DNA from: Siphonodentalium dalli
Taxonomy: Eukaryota; Mollusca; Scaphopoda; Gadilida; Siphonodentaliidae
Length of the DNA stretch: 64,000 bases
Assembly (NCBI GenBank): GCA_032622095.1
Contig: CP136064.1
Span: forward strand, 261,249,863-261,313,862
Direction: 5' to 3'
The notes below the pieces were generated by a model. It was not told the DNA's origin, did not search any database, and saw nothing but the letters and a program-made list of their open reading frames with translations. Below are positions 54,929-64,000 of this stretch, one piece after another. The stretch's first letter is position 1, and each line of letters opens with the position of its first letter. The position numbers and the translations under genes were made by a program.

Positions 54929-57260
54929 TTACCCCTTTATTAGTCCAAGTCTTCTCGTACTAAAACTAGCTAAGATTTTGGGATGGAGAGATGCTAGTGT
55001 TTAGTCCGAGATCGCGCGCATAGCCTTCTTATGACACGAGTTATACGCCCAGGATCTGTGGCGGGAATCTGTGGTGTATTTTACTCAATTTACCTAACAA
55101 AGCAATACATGATGCTATATACGTCGGAAAGAGTGACATCTTATGGTCAGAATGGTGTATAATAATCTAACTTTAATGTTAAATTACACATAGAATATTC
55201 CGGTTGATTGCCACAAACATCGTTGTTTTTTCTGTTTGTTTACTTAACTGAAAGCCGAACTCAGGTTCCGAAGAACTTCGGCATTGTCCGGTGTTTGTTC
55301 TGAGTATTCTAGTTTCCGTTTCTATATATAGCGCGGGGTTTTCCGAACAAAATGTCGAAAACCGATCGCCGCAAAGTCCAGTTTCCAATGTGCTTTGAGA
55401 ACAATTCCCGCACTAAAAACTTAATGACATAATGGAGGATCAGAAAGGTAGTTTTGTTGACAATTTTCGCAAGCAACTTGTCAAAATTGGAGCAAATTAG
55501 AACTCTTGTGTCTGACTTGCCATGCGTGTGATTTTCATCCATGTGCATTTTGACTTTTGTGTTGATAAAATAATCGGAGAACCGAATCACACAGTTTCGA
55601 AATATAGTTATTCCGTTTTAGTGGGACTTTTCAAACTTAAGGTTAAAAATTTATACAAATTTTGTTTGATTTTTTGTGTGCTTAACAAGAGCAGTATATT
55701 GCTCTGTTCGCTTAGTATATATCTTAATTTCGCTGAAGTCCACCAAATGTGGGAAATGTAGCACCATATTATTTATTCTAATGCTCGTTGTGTTTACACT
55801 GTTTTAAACTTTGAGAGGGTTGTAATTCCCCGTAATTTATTTAATGTATTACATTTAAAATATCTTCAATGTTTAATTAACCTATTTATTTTTTATTTAT
55901 TGACACACATAATTACGATTACAATGGCGAATTCATCGTAATTTGCGTTGTCAGTCGAAAATCTACGGAATATTTTCAACGGAAAATGCCGAACACAGTT
56001 CGCGAGGTCAACTGAGTTCGCATACTTTTAAAAATTTGTAAACATTGCGGTAAATGTCTCTTTTCGCATTAAATTACCGCTTTCAATTCACAACTGATGT
56101 GGGGTTCAGATCAAATAGCATGTCTTCTGCGGAAAATATCTTTTATTGTCGCAATTGTGATATTTTATTTCATATAATTGTGGTTTTATTTGAGCAGGTC
56201 ATTAACGCTTAACTCGTGTCATAAGAAGGCTATGCGCGCGATCTCGGACTAAACACTAGCATCTCTCCATCCCAAAATCTTAGCTAGTTTTAGTACGAGA
56301 AGACTTGGACTACCCTTTATTTGATAAATAATCATTGACGATCGAGTAGTTAAATTAGGAAATGTTCAGATAGTCCGTTGGTTAACGACGAAAAATAATA
56401 CAAGATATAGAGGTTCTCCAACGAGTTATGTTGGGGTATAAGATTTTATGAAACGAGAGTTTCATACAATCTTATATCCCATCATAACGAGTTGAAGTTC
56501 TTATATATCAGATGAAAAAACTAGAGTTTTATGCCTTTTTAACAAATCAAAATCTTTAAAAGAAGCTGAAAATGCATGTAAAATGCATACATGACGCACG
56601 GCGTTGGCTGAGAAGCTTCACAGCCGTATACGACAGTATTGCGCGCTCTACCTTGCGACAAAACAGATAGTCCCCCAATTTGCCTCTTTGTTTTTGCCTA
56701 TTTTCGTTTGTGCAACGAAGTTGGACAATAATTGAACTTTAATTAACAAAGCAACCATTTTGCAATGTCTGGTATTGGTGTCAAGCGCGGCTTTTCTTAA
56801 TGGGATTAATCCGCGCTGTAATTTACTTGGCGCGATGCCAAGTATCCCGGGAAGCACGCGGCTATTTTTCTCTAGTGAAAGATAAGAAAAATATCTAATG
56901 AATTTTTTTCAATGATATTATAGGGGGTTCATGCGATATATATAAATATTCCTATTCATTGGTGGAAAAAGTTGAGATAATAAGTTTAATGGGGTACTGT
57001 ACAATAAATCCGACCATTTATAGGACCAACTCCAATTAAACATAACAGAACATATGCAACAAATGAATGAATTTGAGCCATGGTTGAGTACAACATTGCA
57101 ATTATAATGAAAATTAAACTTATTATCTCAACATTTTCGACCAATGAATAGGAATATTTATATATCTTGTATTATTTTCGTCTTTCTGAAGTCTACAGAC
57201 GAATACTAGATTATTTCAATGTATACTTTTATAACTGAATGTGAGTATCCATCCAATAAA
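54929..57260. mobile_element. TTAA MITE split by a nested 1.37-kb element and by further insertions
   Basis: TTACCCCTTTAT at 54929-54940 is the left tip. The sequence resumes at 56313 with CCCTTTATTTGATAAATAAT, CATTGACGATCGAGTAG and AAATGTTCAGATAG, and its far arm (GTATACTTTTATAACTGAAT) is near 57220. A GGGGTACTGTAC element (about 56992) and a hairpin (56440-56490) lie inside. The far terminus is degraded near exon 4. Confidence 0.55.
54941..56312. mobile_element. 1.37-kb non-autonomous element, TAGTCCAAGTCTTC ends, 8-bp TSD
   Basis: The left TIR (54941-55041, TAGTCCAAGTCTTCTCGTAC) and the inverted right TIR (56213-56312) are about 100 bp and nearly identical. They are flanked by CCCTTTAT at 54933-54940 and 56313-56320. 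An 8-bp TSD suggests hAT or a related group. Interior open frames (minus strand 55309-55590, 93 codons) have no recognised domain. Confidence 0.82.
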
Positions 57261-57281
57261 TAATAATTTCTATCCATCCAG

Positions 57282-57420
57282 ATTATACTGAACGGAATGC
57301 CACGGAGGCGTTGCATACTATCATGTCATCGATTTCCGTAATGTCGCTTGGTAACTTAATGCAACCAGTGGATGAATTCATCGTCAGATGTTATCTGTTT
57401 GGAGTTCCTTGCAATAAAAG
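57282..57420 (+). CDS. DEG/ENaC sodium channel, coding exon 4 (extracellular domain)
   Basis: The acceptor TTTCTATCCATCCAG and the donor AAAAG|GTGAGA. The frame continues from exon 3 (Asp codon split G|AT). The peptide reads DYTERNATEALHTIMSSISV onward to DEFIVRCYLFGVPCNK. The closing E-F-I-x-x-C-x-(3-4)-x-x-x-C pattern is the conserved cysteine region of the extracellular thumb/finger ('DFI..C.WNG..C' in relatives). NAT is a possible glycosylation site. It ends with AG of a split codon that pairs with C of exon 5 to give Ser. Confidence 0.9.
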
Positions 57421-57435
57421 GTGAGATTAATCATG

Positions 57436-57465
57436 ATGTGACTCAGTTGGTTAGGTGCTTGGTGC
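57436..57465 (+). mobile_element. possible tRNA-derived SINE head fragment
   Basis: GTGACTCAGTTGGTTAGGTG resembles a Pol III A box (TGGCnnAGTTGG) as in tRNA-derived SINEs. No B box follows because the TTAA element starts at 57480. Weak. Confidence 0.25.
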
Positions 57466-57479
57466 ATTAAGTCAACATA

Positions 57480-57925
57480 TTAAAGGTACTCAATCATAAT
57501 TAACGCTAGCAGATTACTATTTCCTTGACCTCGAAGGTAAAACATATTTGATTCGAGTCGAGGAACCCACCTATCAAAGCTCAGAGTGATCAGATATCGA
57601 TTTTTAAAATCTATTATTTTAATTTTAGGTGGCCCAGTAAACAGCAGACGAGAATACTTTCTCTGACCAAATTGCGGATGAAGATGGATAACTCTAAAAT
57701 CAAGTGGCTTTTTTGTGTCAGATATTTGACAAACCAGCAATATCCGTTGAACAAAAAGTTGATAAATTACAGGTTTTTGTCAATTTTATGCTATAGTTGA
57801 CTGCGGTTAGCATTATTTTTGAGCAATTAATCGATTCTGACAACTGAAGCGGCATTTAAAAAAATCTTGTTGTTGTTGGAATCTGATGATATGGGGACCA
57901 TCAAATCCGATTGAGTACATTTGAG
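57480..57925. mobile_element. TTAA palindromic element (AGGTACTCAATCATAATT), degenerate right end
   Basis: TTAA-AGGTACTCAATCATAATT, CTCTAAAATCAAGTGG and the right end CCGATTGAGTACATTTGAG (mutated TTTAA). Its right third is part of the duplicated segment at 57868. Confidence 0.72.
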
Positions 57926-58835
57926 CCATCCAGCGATTATCGAAGCTGTTTCTTATACGCCTTGTCACCGTGTCACGGCCATATTGGATTCATCTAGCCC
58001 CGTTCGGTTTTTTTAATGCTTCAGGCCAAAGTTCTGGAGTAGCATTTCATATATGGAAGTCATGAATATTCAAATTTATGGAATGCTACTCCAGAACTTT
58101 GACCAGTGGAACTTAAATCGGAACGGGGCTGGATGGATCCAATATGGCCGCGACTCGCTAACAAGGTGTATCCCGACAAGTGCGGATTCGTGGTCAATGA
58201 ACAGGAAAGATAATATGATTCGTGTATGTGGATTAGTTTGTCTGTTGCTTTCCGTGAATTGGTAGTTTCTACATGCCGTGGCTTGATTTTCCGTTATTAT
58301 GAACCAGTTCTATACTAAATACTCCTTGACGAGTAGTTTCCTTTGTTTAGTTGTTGTTGTTGGAATCTGATGATATTGGGACCATCGAATCCGATTGAGT
58401 ACCTTTAAGCCATCCAGCGATTAGCGAAGCTGTTTCTTATACGCCTTGTCACCGTGTCGCGGCCATATTGGATTCATCCAGCCCCGTTCGGTTTTTTTAA
58501 TGCTTCAGGCCAAAGTTCTGGAGTAGCATTTCATATATGGAAGTCATGAATATTCAAATTTATGGAATGCTACTCCAGAACTTTGACCAGTGGCACTTAA
58601 ATCAGAACGAGGCTGGATGGATCCAATATGGCCGCGACTCGCTGACAAGGTGTATCCCGACAAGTGCGGATTCGTGGTCAATGAACAGGAAAGATAATAT
58701 GATTCGTGTATGTGGATTAGTTTGTCTGTTGCTTTCCGTGAATTGGTAGTTTCTACATGCCGTGGCTTGATTTTCCGTTATTATGAACCAGTTCTATACT
58801 AAATACTCCTTGACGAGTAGTTTCCTTTGTTTAGT
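57868..58835. repeat. 484-bp tandem duplication (two full copies plus start of a third)
   Basis: 57868-58351 and 58352-58835 are about 97% identical, and a third copy begins at 58836 (GTTGTTGTTGGAATCTGATG) but runs into another element. Each copy contains a hairpin (AAAGTTCTGGAGTAGCATTT and inverse) and an identical 70-codon open frame (58053 and 58537), most likely non-coding. A degraded relative lies at 60490-61037. Confidence 0.9.
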
Positions 58836-58888
58836 TGTTGTTGTTGGAATCTGATGATATGGGGTCCATCGAATCGGATTGAATACCT

Positions 58889-59265
58889 TTAAAGGTACTC
58901 AATCCGATCAGAGGACCCCTATATCATCAAGTTACAACAACATCATTTCTTCAAAATAGTCTTTAGTTATCAGAATCGATTGATTAAAACAAAATAATGC
59001 TAACCGCCGCGTCAACTATGGTATAAAATTTCCCAAAACGTGTTTATCAACATGTTGTTCAACGAAATATGGCCGTATTATCACTTGAGTATCACGAAAT
59101 TTGGCCATATTACCACTTGAGTATCACGAAATTTGCCCGTATTACCACTTGATTTTAGAGTTATCCATCTTTATCCGCAATTTTGACTGAGACCGTCGGT
59201 TTGACGACTTTTTCCAGGGCACAAATAAGTACACATCTCGAGAAATAACAAATTTCAAATATCTA
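58889..59265. mobile_element. TTAA palindromic element, left half
   Basis: TTAA-AGGTACTCAATCCGATCAG, then CATCAAGTTACAACAAC and CTTGATTTTAGAGTTATCC. It is placed head to head with the preceding element, which ends GATTGAATACCT-TTAA, and the two share the TTAA at 58889-58892. Two direct copies of TGAGTATCACGAAATTTGNC lie near 59090-59130. Confidence 0.7.
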
Positions 59266-59574
59266 ACCAGTGAGTATATATGTACTGCCATAAAATCAAA
59301 TGCATTTAACCGCGTGAATAAAGCTTAATTATCAAACTAAGACGTCTTGTCCAACTGACCATATTTAGAACTCTGTGACATTAACCCTTCCTACGTGTAT
59401 TTAGAGTAATATTTGTTTACCAGTGACTTGTATGCACGTCTTGGATGTACCAGGTGTATTTCGGATGTGATTTTGAAAATATATGCTGTGAAATTTCTGG
59501 ACATGACACCCACCATAATGCCATTTTGGACACCATCTTCGTATCTGAGTCCCCAACAGTCACGGGGACATGTA

Positions 59575-59700
59575 ACGCGCCCCGATGCCCGCCCCCCCCC
59601 CCCATTTTGCCGTGTCCATATACGCCGACGCTGTATACGCGCCTTATTATAGTACCATTAACGTGAAACAGGAGCGTATGTAGCATCGGCGTATAGGGGC
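59575..59700. repeat. hairpin and C-run
   Basis: A C-rich run at about 59592, and an inverted pair CATATACGCCGACGCTGTAT / GTATGTAGCATCGGCGTATA around a TTATTATAGTACC centre. Confidence 0.65.
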
Positions 59701-59749
59701 AGTGCAAAAGGGTGCGGGCCCCTGTGCCAAAAGCATCTTTGTCGAGAAC

Positions 59750-59845
59750 AGGATATTTTATTAGGGACAGTGTATTTTTATATTAGGGACAGGGTATTAG
59801 ATTAGGGACAGGGTATTATATTAGGGACATGGTATTATATTATAG
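59750..59845. repeat. short minisatellite, about 20-bp units
   Basis: Repeated TTAGGGACAGGGTATTATAT-type units, five to six copies with variation. Confidence 0.8.
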
Positions 59846-60489
59846 CGTTAAAGGGACACAATGCACTAGGTAAATAATAAAAAATATAAGAGCCTGTAAA
59901 ACCACCACGACTAAGAAGAACACGGAGAAATAGATAAACTTTGTTCTATATTCAGTATTGATAATTCTCCTATAACGAAATTTCGTGTGTTTATGCAAAC
60001 AAAACCGTCACAGTGATTTGTCAAAAATATTCCTAATCGTGTAGTAAGTTCAAATATTTTTGTCCGAATATTATTCTCAGAATATTCTTCAATGCTTTGA
60101 CCTTTTCCAATGTTTACTGCCAAGTTTTGATTAATCTATGATATCTCATTGGTAATTCCACTGTATCAGTAATGTTTACATGTGAAATCTCATTATTGGA
60201 GAGTTAATAATATTGAAAATAAGATTGTCAATCTATTTCTCATGTACTTGTTGACGACAGTAAATGTTGTTTTACAGACTTTTGTAAAAGTTAAGTTATT
60301 TTGCATCAACCCACTTCGAAGTAATACTGTGTCCCTTTAATTGTGACATGTGATCCGATACATGAACAACTGCCGAGGACAGGTCCACATGGGAACAGGA
60401 ATGACCCACTATATAGCCTACAGATAGCCTGCAGATAGACACTTGCAATGCAGAAATATCTCAAACCGTTTGAATGCTGAAACATAATA
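59846..60489. other. non-coding intron sequence
   Basis: AT-rich. TTAAAGGGACACA at 59848 and GTGTCCCTTTAATTG at 60330 form a small inverted pair about 490 bp apart, possibly another TTAA element. No exon. Confidence 0.45.
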
Positions 60490-61037
60490 AGCGAGATCAC
60501 TGGAGTAGCATTTCATATATGGAGCTTTTGAATATTCATGAATTCCATATATGGAATTCATGAATATTCATAATTCAATATATGGTATGCTAGTAGCATA
60601 ATGCTACACACCAGAACTTTGACCTGCAGAACTTAAACTGCGCAATGGGGCTGAATGGCAAACTCCAGGCAGAGTTATCTCTCATCGCTCCGCTGAGATA
60701 CTACCACTGCCATAATGATGGTGCTTTGCAGACGATAAATCTATTTTTACATATCGTCGCGGAACTGTATTTAGTCACCTATTATCTTGTTTTGACCACC
60801 AATTTTTTTTTTAAGTTTGCAATAATGGTTATTCTTTCGGTATTGATAAGAACAATATGAACTGAGCCAGACATAGACAATTTTAATCCTAAAACATAAG
60901 AACTAAAAACACGTAAGAATTCCTTACAAATTAATGTCATTATGGTAGTGATATATCGCAGCGATAGCGTAGAGGGCACTGTATGGAGTTTGGCTGAATG
61001 GATCCAATATGGCCGCGACTCAGCTAGTGATCTCGCT
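60490..61037. mobile_element. non-autonomous element with AAGCGAGATCACT ends
   Basis: AAGCGAGATCACTGGAGTAG at the left and CAGCTAGTGATCTCGCTT at the right are inverted. Inside are GAATTCATGAATATTCA-type palindromes, CCAGAACTTTGACC and GGATCCAATATGGCCGCGAC, all shared with the 484-bp duplication at 57868. Confidence 0.68.
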
Positions 61038-61046
61038 TATAGCTTC

Positions 61047-61140
61047 AACAGGCTCCTGGGGAAAATTACTAAAATACCAATATAGACTATACACTGGTAT
61101 AGTCTATATTGATATTTTAGTAATTTTCCACAGAGGCCCT
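61047..61140. repeat. hairpin
   Basis: GGAAAATTACTAAAATACCA..TATAGACTATAC pairs with its near-perfect inverse around ACTGG. Arms of about 38 bp. Confidence 0.85.
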
Positions 61141-61382
61141 TGATAGCTTCTGGTCGTCTGTCCTTGACAGAAATCAAACGAAGCGCAAAACGGTAATCAA
61201 AGCTACAATGGTGATCTTGGGGCAGTTTGTTTTATTAATTGATTGGCGTCTGGTGTCGACGGATAGAGACAGACAGGTCGTCATGGGTAATCCTATATTG
61301 TCGACCGATTGTCCCTGTGTAAAAGATAAATGATGTATTAGTAGATTCTCAGTCTTTACATTTCGTCGGCCCTTATATATAT

Positions 61383-61967
61383 CTATGGGGATTTCTTGAT
61401 GAAAACAAACTCCTATCCTTTTACCTAGCTGGTTTCATGCGCAATGACTCAACAGTTTTCCAACTTACCGAAATATATGACAATATATGTCGATCACCAG
61501 ACGACCGAAAAGAGGTCCGCGGTGTATATTCTGCGACATAAGTAAAGCGTTCGATAACGTCTGGCACCGTGGCCCCTTGAACAAACTGACGAAAATGGGT
61601 ATAAGAGGAAACTTGTATAACTTAATGAAATCGTATCTTGAATGTAGGCAACAACAAGTTGTCATAAACGGCACACATTCGTTTAATTTTAAGAAATTAT
61701 GTACGACCAATCCAGGCAAATAATTCCAGATATAACTTCAGATTTGAACATATAAGACTACCCTCGAATATTTACTGTGACTATTATATGGATTCTTTCT
61801 TACCAGCTGCAATTACTGAATGGAACAAACTGCCGGAAACTACAAAGGGCAGCACTACAATCGAAGATTTCAAAAAGAAATTCAACAGTGACAATATATG
61901 TCCACCTGCACATTTTTATGTAATATTTTTGCATAATGTTACATTTACGCGGTTAGGCGACATCTGA
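61383..61967 (+). pseudogene. broken non-LTR (LINE) reverse transcriptase fragment
   Basis: Three frames carry pieces of one RT-type protein. 61383-61540 reads FYLAGFMRNDSTVFQLTEIY. 61530-61720 has CIFCDISKAFDNVWHRGPLN, where FCDISKAFDNVWH is the first conserved Asp motif of LINE reverse transcriptases, then SYLECRQQQVVING. 61725-61967 has RLPSNIYCDYYMDSFLPAAI and EWNKLPETTKGST, a C-terminal block typical of invertebrate jockey-like polyproteins. The catalytic YADD region and endonuclease are missing, and there are at least two frameshifts, so it is dead. It lies in intron 4 of the channel gene. Confidence 0.85.
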
Positions 61968-62487
61968 TCGCAGGATCGATCTGCGGCATTGATACCCGAA
62001 ATTATTGTGGGTACCCACACTTGGTCGCTGATAGTGTTTTTGCGAACCACTCTATAGGCTAGATAATTTGATGACTAATTAAACATATATTTTTCTATTG
62101 ATACACGTATTACCCACCGTCAATGGCTGATAACTATGTGTCAAACGAACTACCTAACGTCAAAAAGTGTCTACTATTTATGATAAAATCGGAAATGAGC
62201 CTGAATTTCCATTAAATTGATCGGGATGAGAGCAAGCTATGATCGCTATCCCATCGAGGGAACATTCCGCTTTACGAAATTATCTTTTGAATAGTGGATG
62301 TCACCATTCAACTGGTTGATATATAGATTCATCTGACGGAAGCTATGTTCATTTATCAAAATCGCATGGTTTGGCGATACCTTCGGGTTTGGCGATACCA
62401 TGTACACGGGGTTGATAATAATTACAACCTTTGTGTGTTCTCCATTAGTAGATGTTAATAAAAATACAACATCTCTGTGTATTTCAG
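61968..62487. other. non-coding intron sequence
   Basis: AT-rich. A short direct repeat GGTTTGGCGATACC occurs twice at about 62368-62400. No exon until 62488. Confidence 0.5.
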
Positions 62488-62579
62488 CATGCTATTCCAA
62501 TTCAATGACCAACGCTTCGGCAACTGCTATGGGTTTCCAAGCGAAGCAATCAAAACTAGCCTTGCTGGTCAACTAAATG
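62488..62579 (+). CDS. DEG/ENaC sodium channel, coding exon 5 (cysteine-rich extracellular core)
   Basis: The acceptor CTCTGTGTATTTCAG and the donor G|GTAAGT. The first base completes Ser with exon 4. The peptide MLFQFNDQRFGNCYGFPSEA matches the family's 'F...GNCYTFN' box, where the Cys pairs with conserved cysteines of the palm/thumb, then IKTSLAGQLN. It ends with one base of a split Gly/Val/Ala/Glu/Asp codon. The rest of the extracellular domain, the amiloride-binding pore, the G-x-S selectivity filter and TM2 must lie to the right of the window. Confidence 0.9.
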
Positions 62580-62773
62580 GTAAGTTTTATTATCAAAATA
62601 GTGTTGTAGAATGTTGATAATACATTACACTTCTCATTTGAAAGTACATGTCTTGCTAAAGGTTATTTTAATGCTGAGAATGAGAAGTAATGGTGATGCC
62701 TTTCCATTACTTTGCACATTAACGACCCAATCCCTACCAAGGAACGTAAATAAGGATTAACAGTGCTCGTATA

Positions 62774-63085
62774 TTAAAGCGGTAAATCCGGCCATTTATG
62801 GGACCATTTTCTTTTATATACTCAACATATTATATGCAACAAATGAATTAATTTGAGCCATGGATCAGTGCAAAATACACTCACGTGCTCAACGAACGAT
62901 GCAAACAACCGTCATAAATTCATTTCCATTATAATTACAATGTTGTTTGTATTATTCACACGGTAAATGAGTGTATTTTGCACTAAACCATGACTCAAAA
63001 TTCGTTCATTTGTTGCATATATTCTGTTGAGTTTAAAATGAAATGGCCCCACAGATGGTCGGATTAGGGTAGAGTACTCCTTTAA
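62774..63085. mobile_element. TTAA palindromic MITE (AGCGGTAAATCCGGCCA ends)
   Basis: TTAA-AGCGGTAAATCCGGCCATTT at the left and TGGTCGGATTAGGGTAGAG..CCT-TTAA at the right. Arms pair through AACAAATGAATTAATTTGAG and GTGTATTTTGCAC around ATAATTACAATG. Related to 25090-25318. Confidence 0.75.
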
Positions 63086-63187
63086 GGTTAAAGATTATTA
63101 TATATAATTTAATAATATAAGTCTTTTCAGTATAGAATAAAAATTATACATGAAAGTATTTAACACATTTATCACCACTTATTTTAA

Positions 63188-64000
63188 TCTTCGGACAAAA
63201 ATGAACATAACACGTGCATGTATATATATAGTGTTAGAACATAACACGTGCATGTATATAGAGTGTTAGAACATAACACGTGCATGTATATATATAGAGT
63301 GTTAGAACATAACACGTGCATGTATATATATATATACAGTGTTAGAACATAACACGTGCATGTATATATATACATGAAGTGTTAGAACATAACACGTGCA
63401 TGTATATATACAGTGTTAGAACATACCACGCGCACGTATATATATACAGCGTGAGGACATAACACTTGCATGTATATATACATTGTTAGAACATTAACAC
63501 GTGCATGTATATATACATTGTTAGAACATTAACACGTGCATGTATATATACATTGTTAGAACATAACACGTGGATGTATATATACAGTGTTAGAACATAA
63601 CACGTGCATGTATATATATACAGTGTTAGAACATAACACGTGCATGTATATATAATCTTCGGAAAAAAATGAACATAACACGTACATGTATATATATAGT
63701 GTTAGAACATAACACGTGCATGTATATAGAGTGTTAGAACATAACACGTACATGTATATATATAGAGTGTTAGAACATAACACGTGCATGTATATATACA
63801 GTGTTAGAACATAACACGTGCATGTATATATATACATGAAGTGTTAGAACATACCACGTGCATGTATATATACAGTGTTAGAACATACCACGCGCACGTA
63901 TATATACAGCGTTAGGACATAACACTTGCATGTATATATACAGTGTTAGAACATTAACACGTGCATATATATATACATTGTTAGAACATAACACGTGGAT
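63188..64000. repeat. tandem array with 468-bp higher-order repeat, runs off the window
   Basis: Units of about 32-40 bp (GTGTTAGAACATAACACGTG plus CATGTATATATA(TA)n) vary mainly in the length of the TA run. The marker TCTTCGG(A)CAAAAATGAACATA at 63188 returns at 63656, and the order of unit lengths after it is repeated, giving a 468-bp super-unit. Most units contain an ACACGTG E-box-like palindrome. Minus-strand frames (Tyr/Ile/Cys-rich) are repeat artefacts. Confidence 0.92.

Noticed and set aside
58053-58749. two identical 70-codon frames as duplicated genes
   Set aside because: They sit in a hairpin-bearing repeat unit. Conservation reflects a recent duplication, not selection.
1-64000. 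tRNA or rRNA genes
   Set aside because: No cloverleaf with both A and B boxes or rRNA core was seen. Only a weak A-box-like stretch at 57436.

Overview
This is eukaryotic (animal) nuclear DNA: AT-rich, intron-dominated and full of repeats. Short open exons are bounded by AG/GT splice signals, and there are no bacterial-style operons. A DEG/ENaC ion-channel gene and a SINE-like 3' tail resembling those seen in molluscs suggest a marine invertebrate, probably a mollusc. The species cannot be named from the sequence alone.

Coding content is small. (1) The 3' end of an unidentified gene lies on the + strand, with exons at 6756-6851, 9061-9159, 17212-17427 and a terminal exon at 18816-18875. All joins are in phase 0. 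A weak further exon candidate lies at 115-176. (2) The 5' half of a DEG/ENaC (amiloride-sensitive / FMRFamide-gated type) sodium-channel gene lies on the + strand, with coding exons at 43807-43997, 49347-49512, 52518-52551, 57282-57420 and 62488-62579. The splice phases match at every junction, and the gene continues past the window. (3) A broken non-LTR reverse transcriptase fragment lies at about 61383-61967. Most other open frames are by-products of tandem repeats or palindromes.

The rest is a dense, nested set of non-autonomous DNA transposons. I could delimit them by terminal inverted repeats (TIRs) and target-site duplications (TSDs). They are: many TTAA-flanked MITEs (piggyBac-like) in several subfamilies; hAT-type MITEs with perfect 8-bp TSDs; two larger elements with 5-bp TSDs and CAC-starting ends (9714-14200 and 40623-43436), as in the Transib/RAG group; a 1.5-kb element made of GGCGC-rich palindromes with a 6-bp TSD; Helitron-like elements ending in hairpin + CTAG; and TA-flanked palindromic MITEs. 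A palindrome of about 80 bp carrying two opposed TATATAAG motifs recurs inside MITEs whose ends are otherwise different.

Tandem arrays include a 57-bp array (4215-5055), a 67-bp array (8297-8903), a 31-bp array (19389-19727), a 42-bp array (22747-23080), a 68/70-bp satellite with dimeric higher-order structure (34279-36246), and an array of about 34-40 bp with a 468-bp higher-order period that runs off the right edge (63188-64000).

Layout: 1-19 kb holds the 3' end of gene 1, with transposons in its introns. 19-43.8 kb is intergenic repeat territory with the large satellite. 43.8 kb to the end is the DEG/ENaC gene, whose introns are filled with Helitron-like, hAT-like and TTAA elements.
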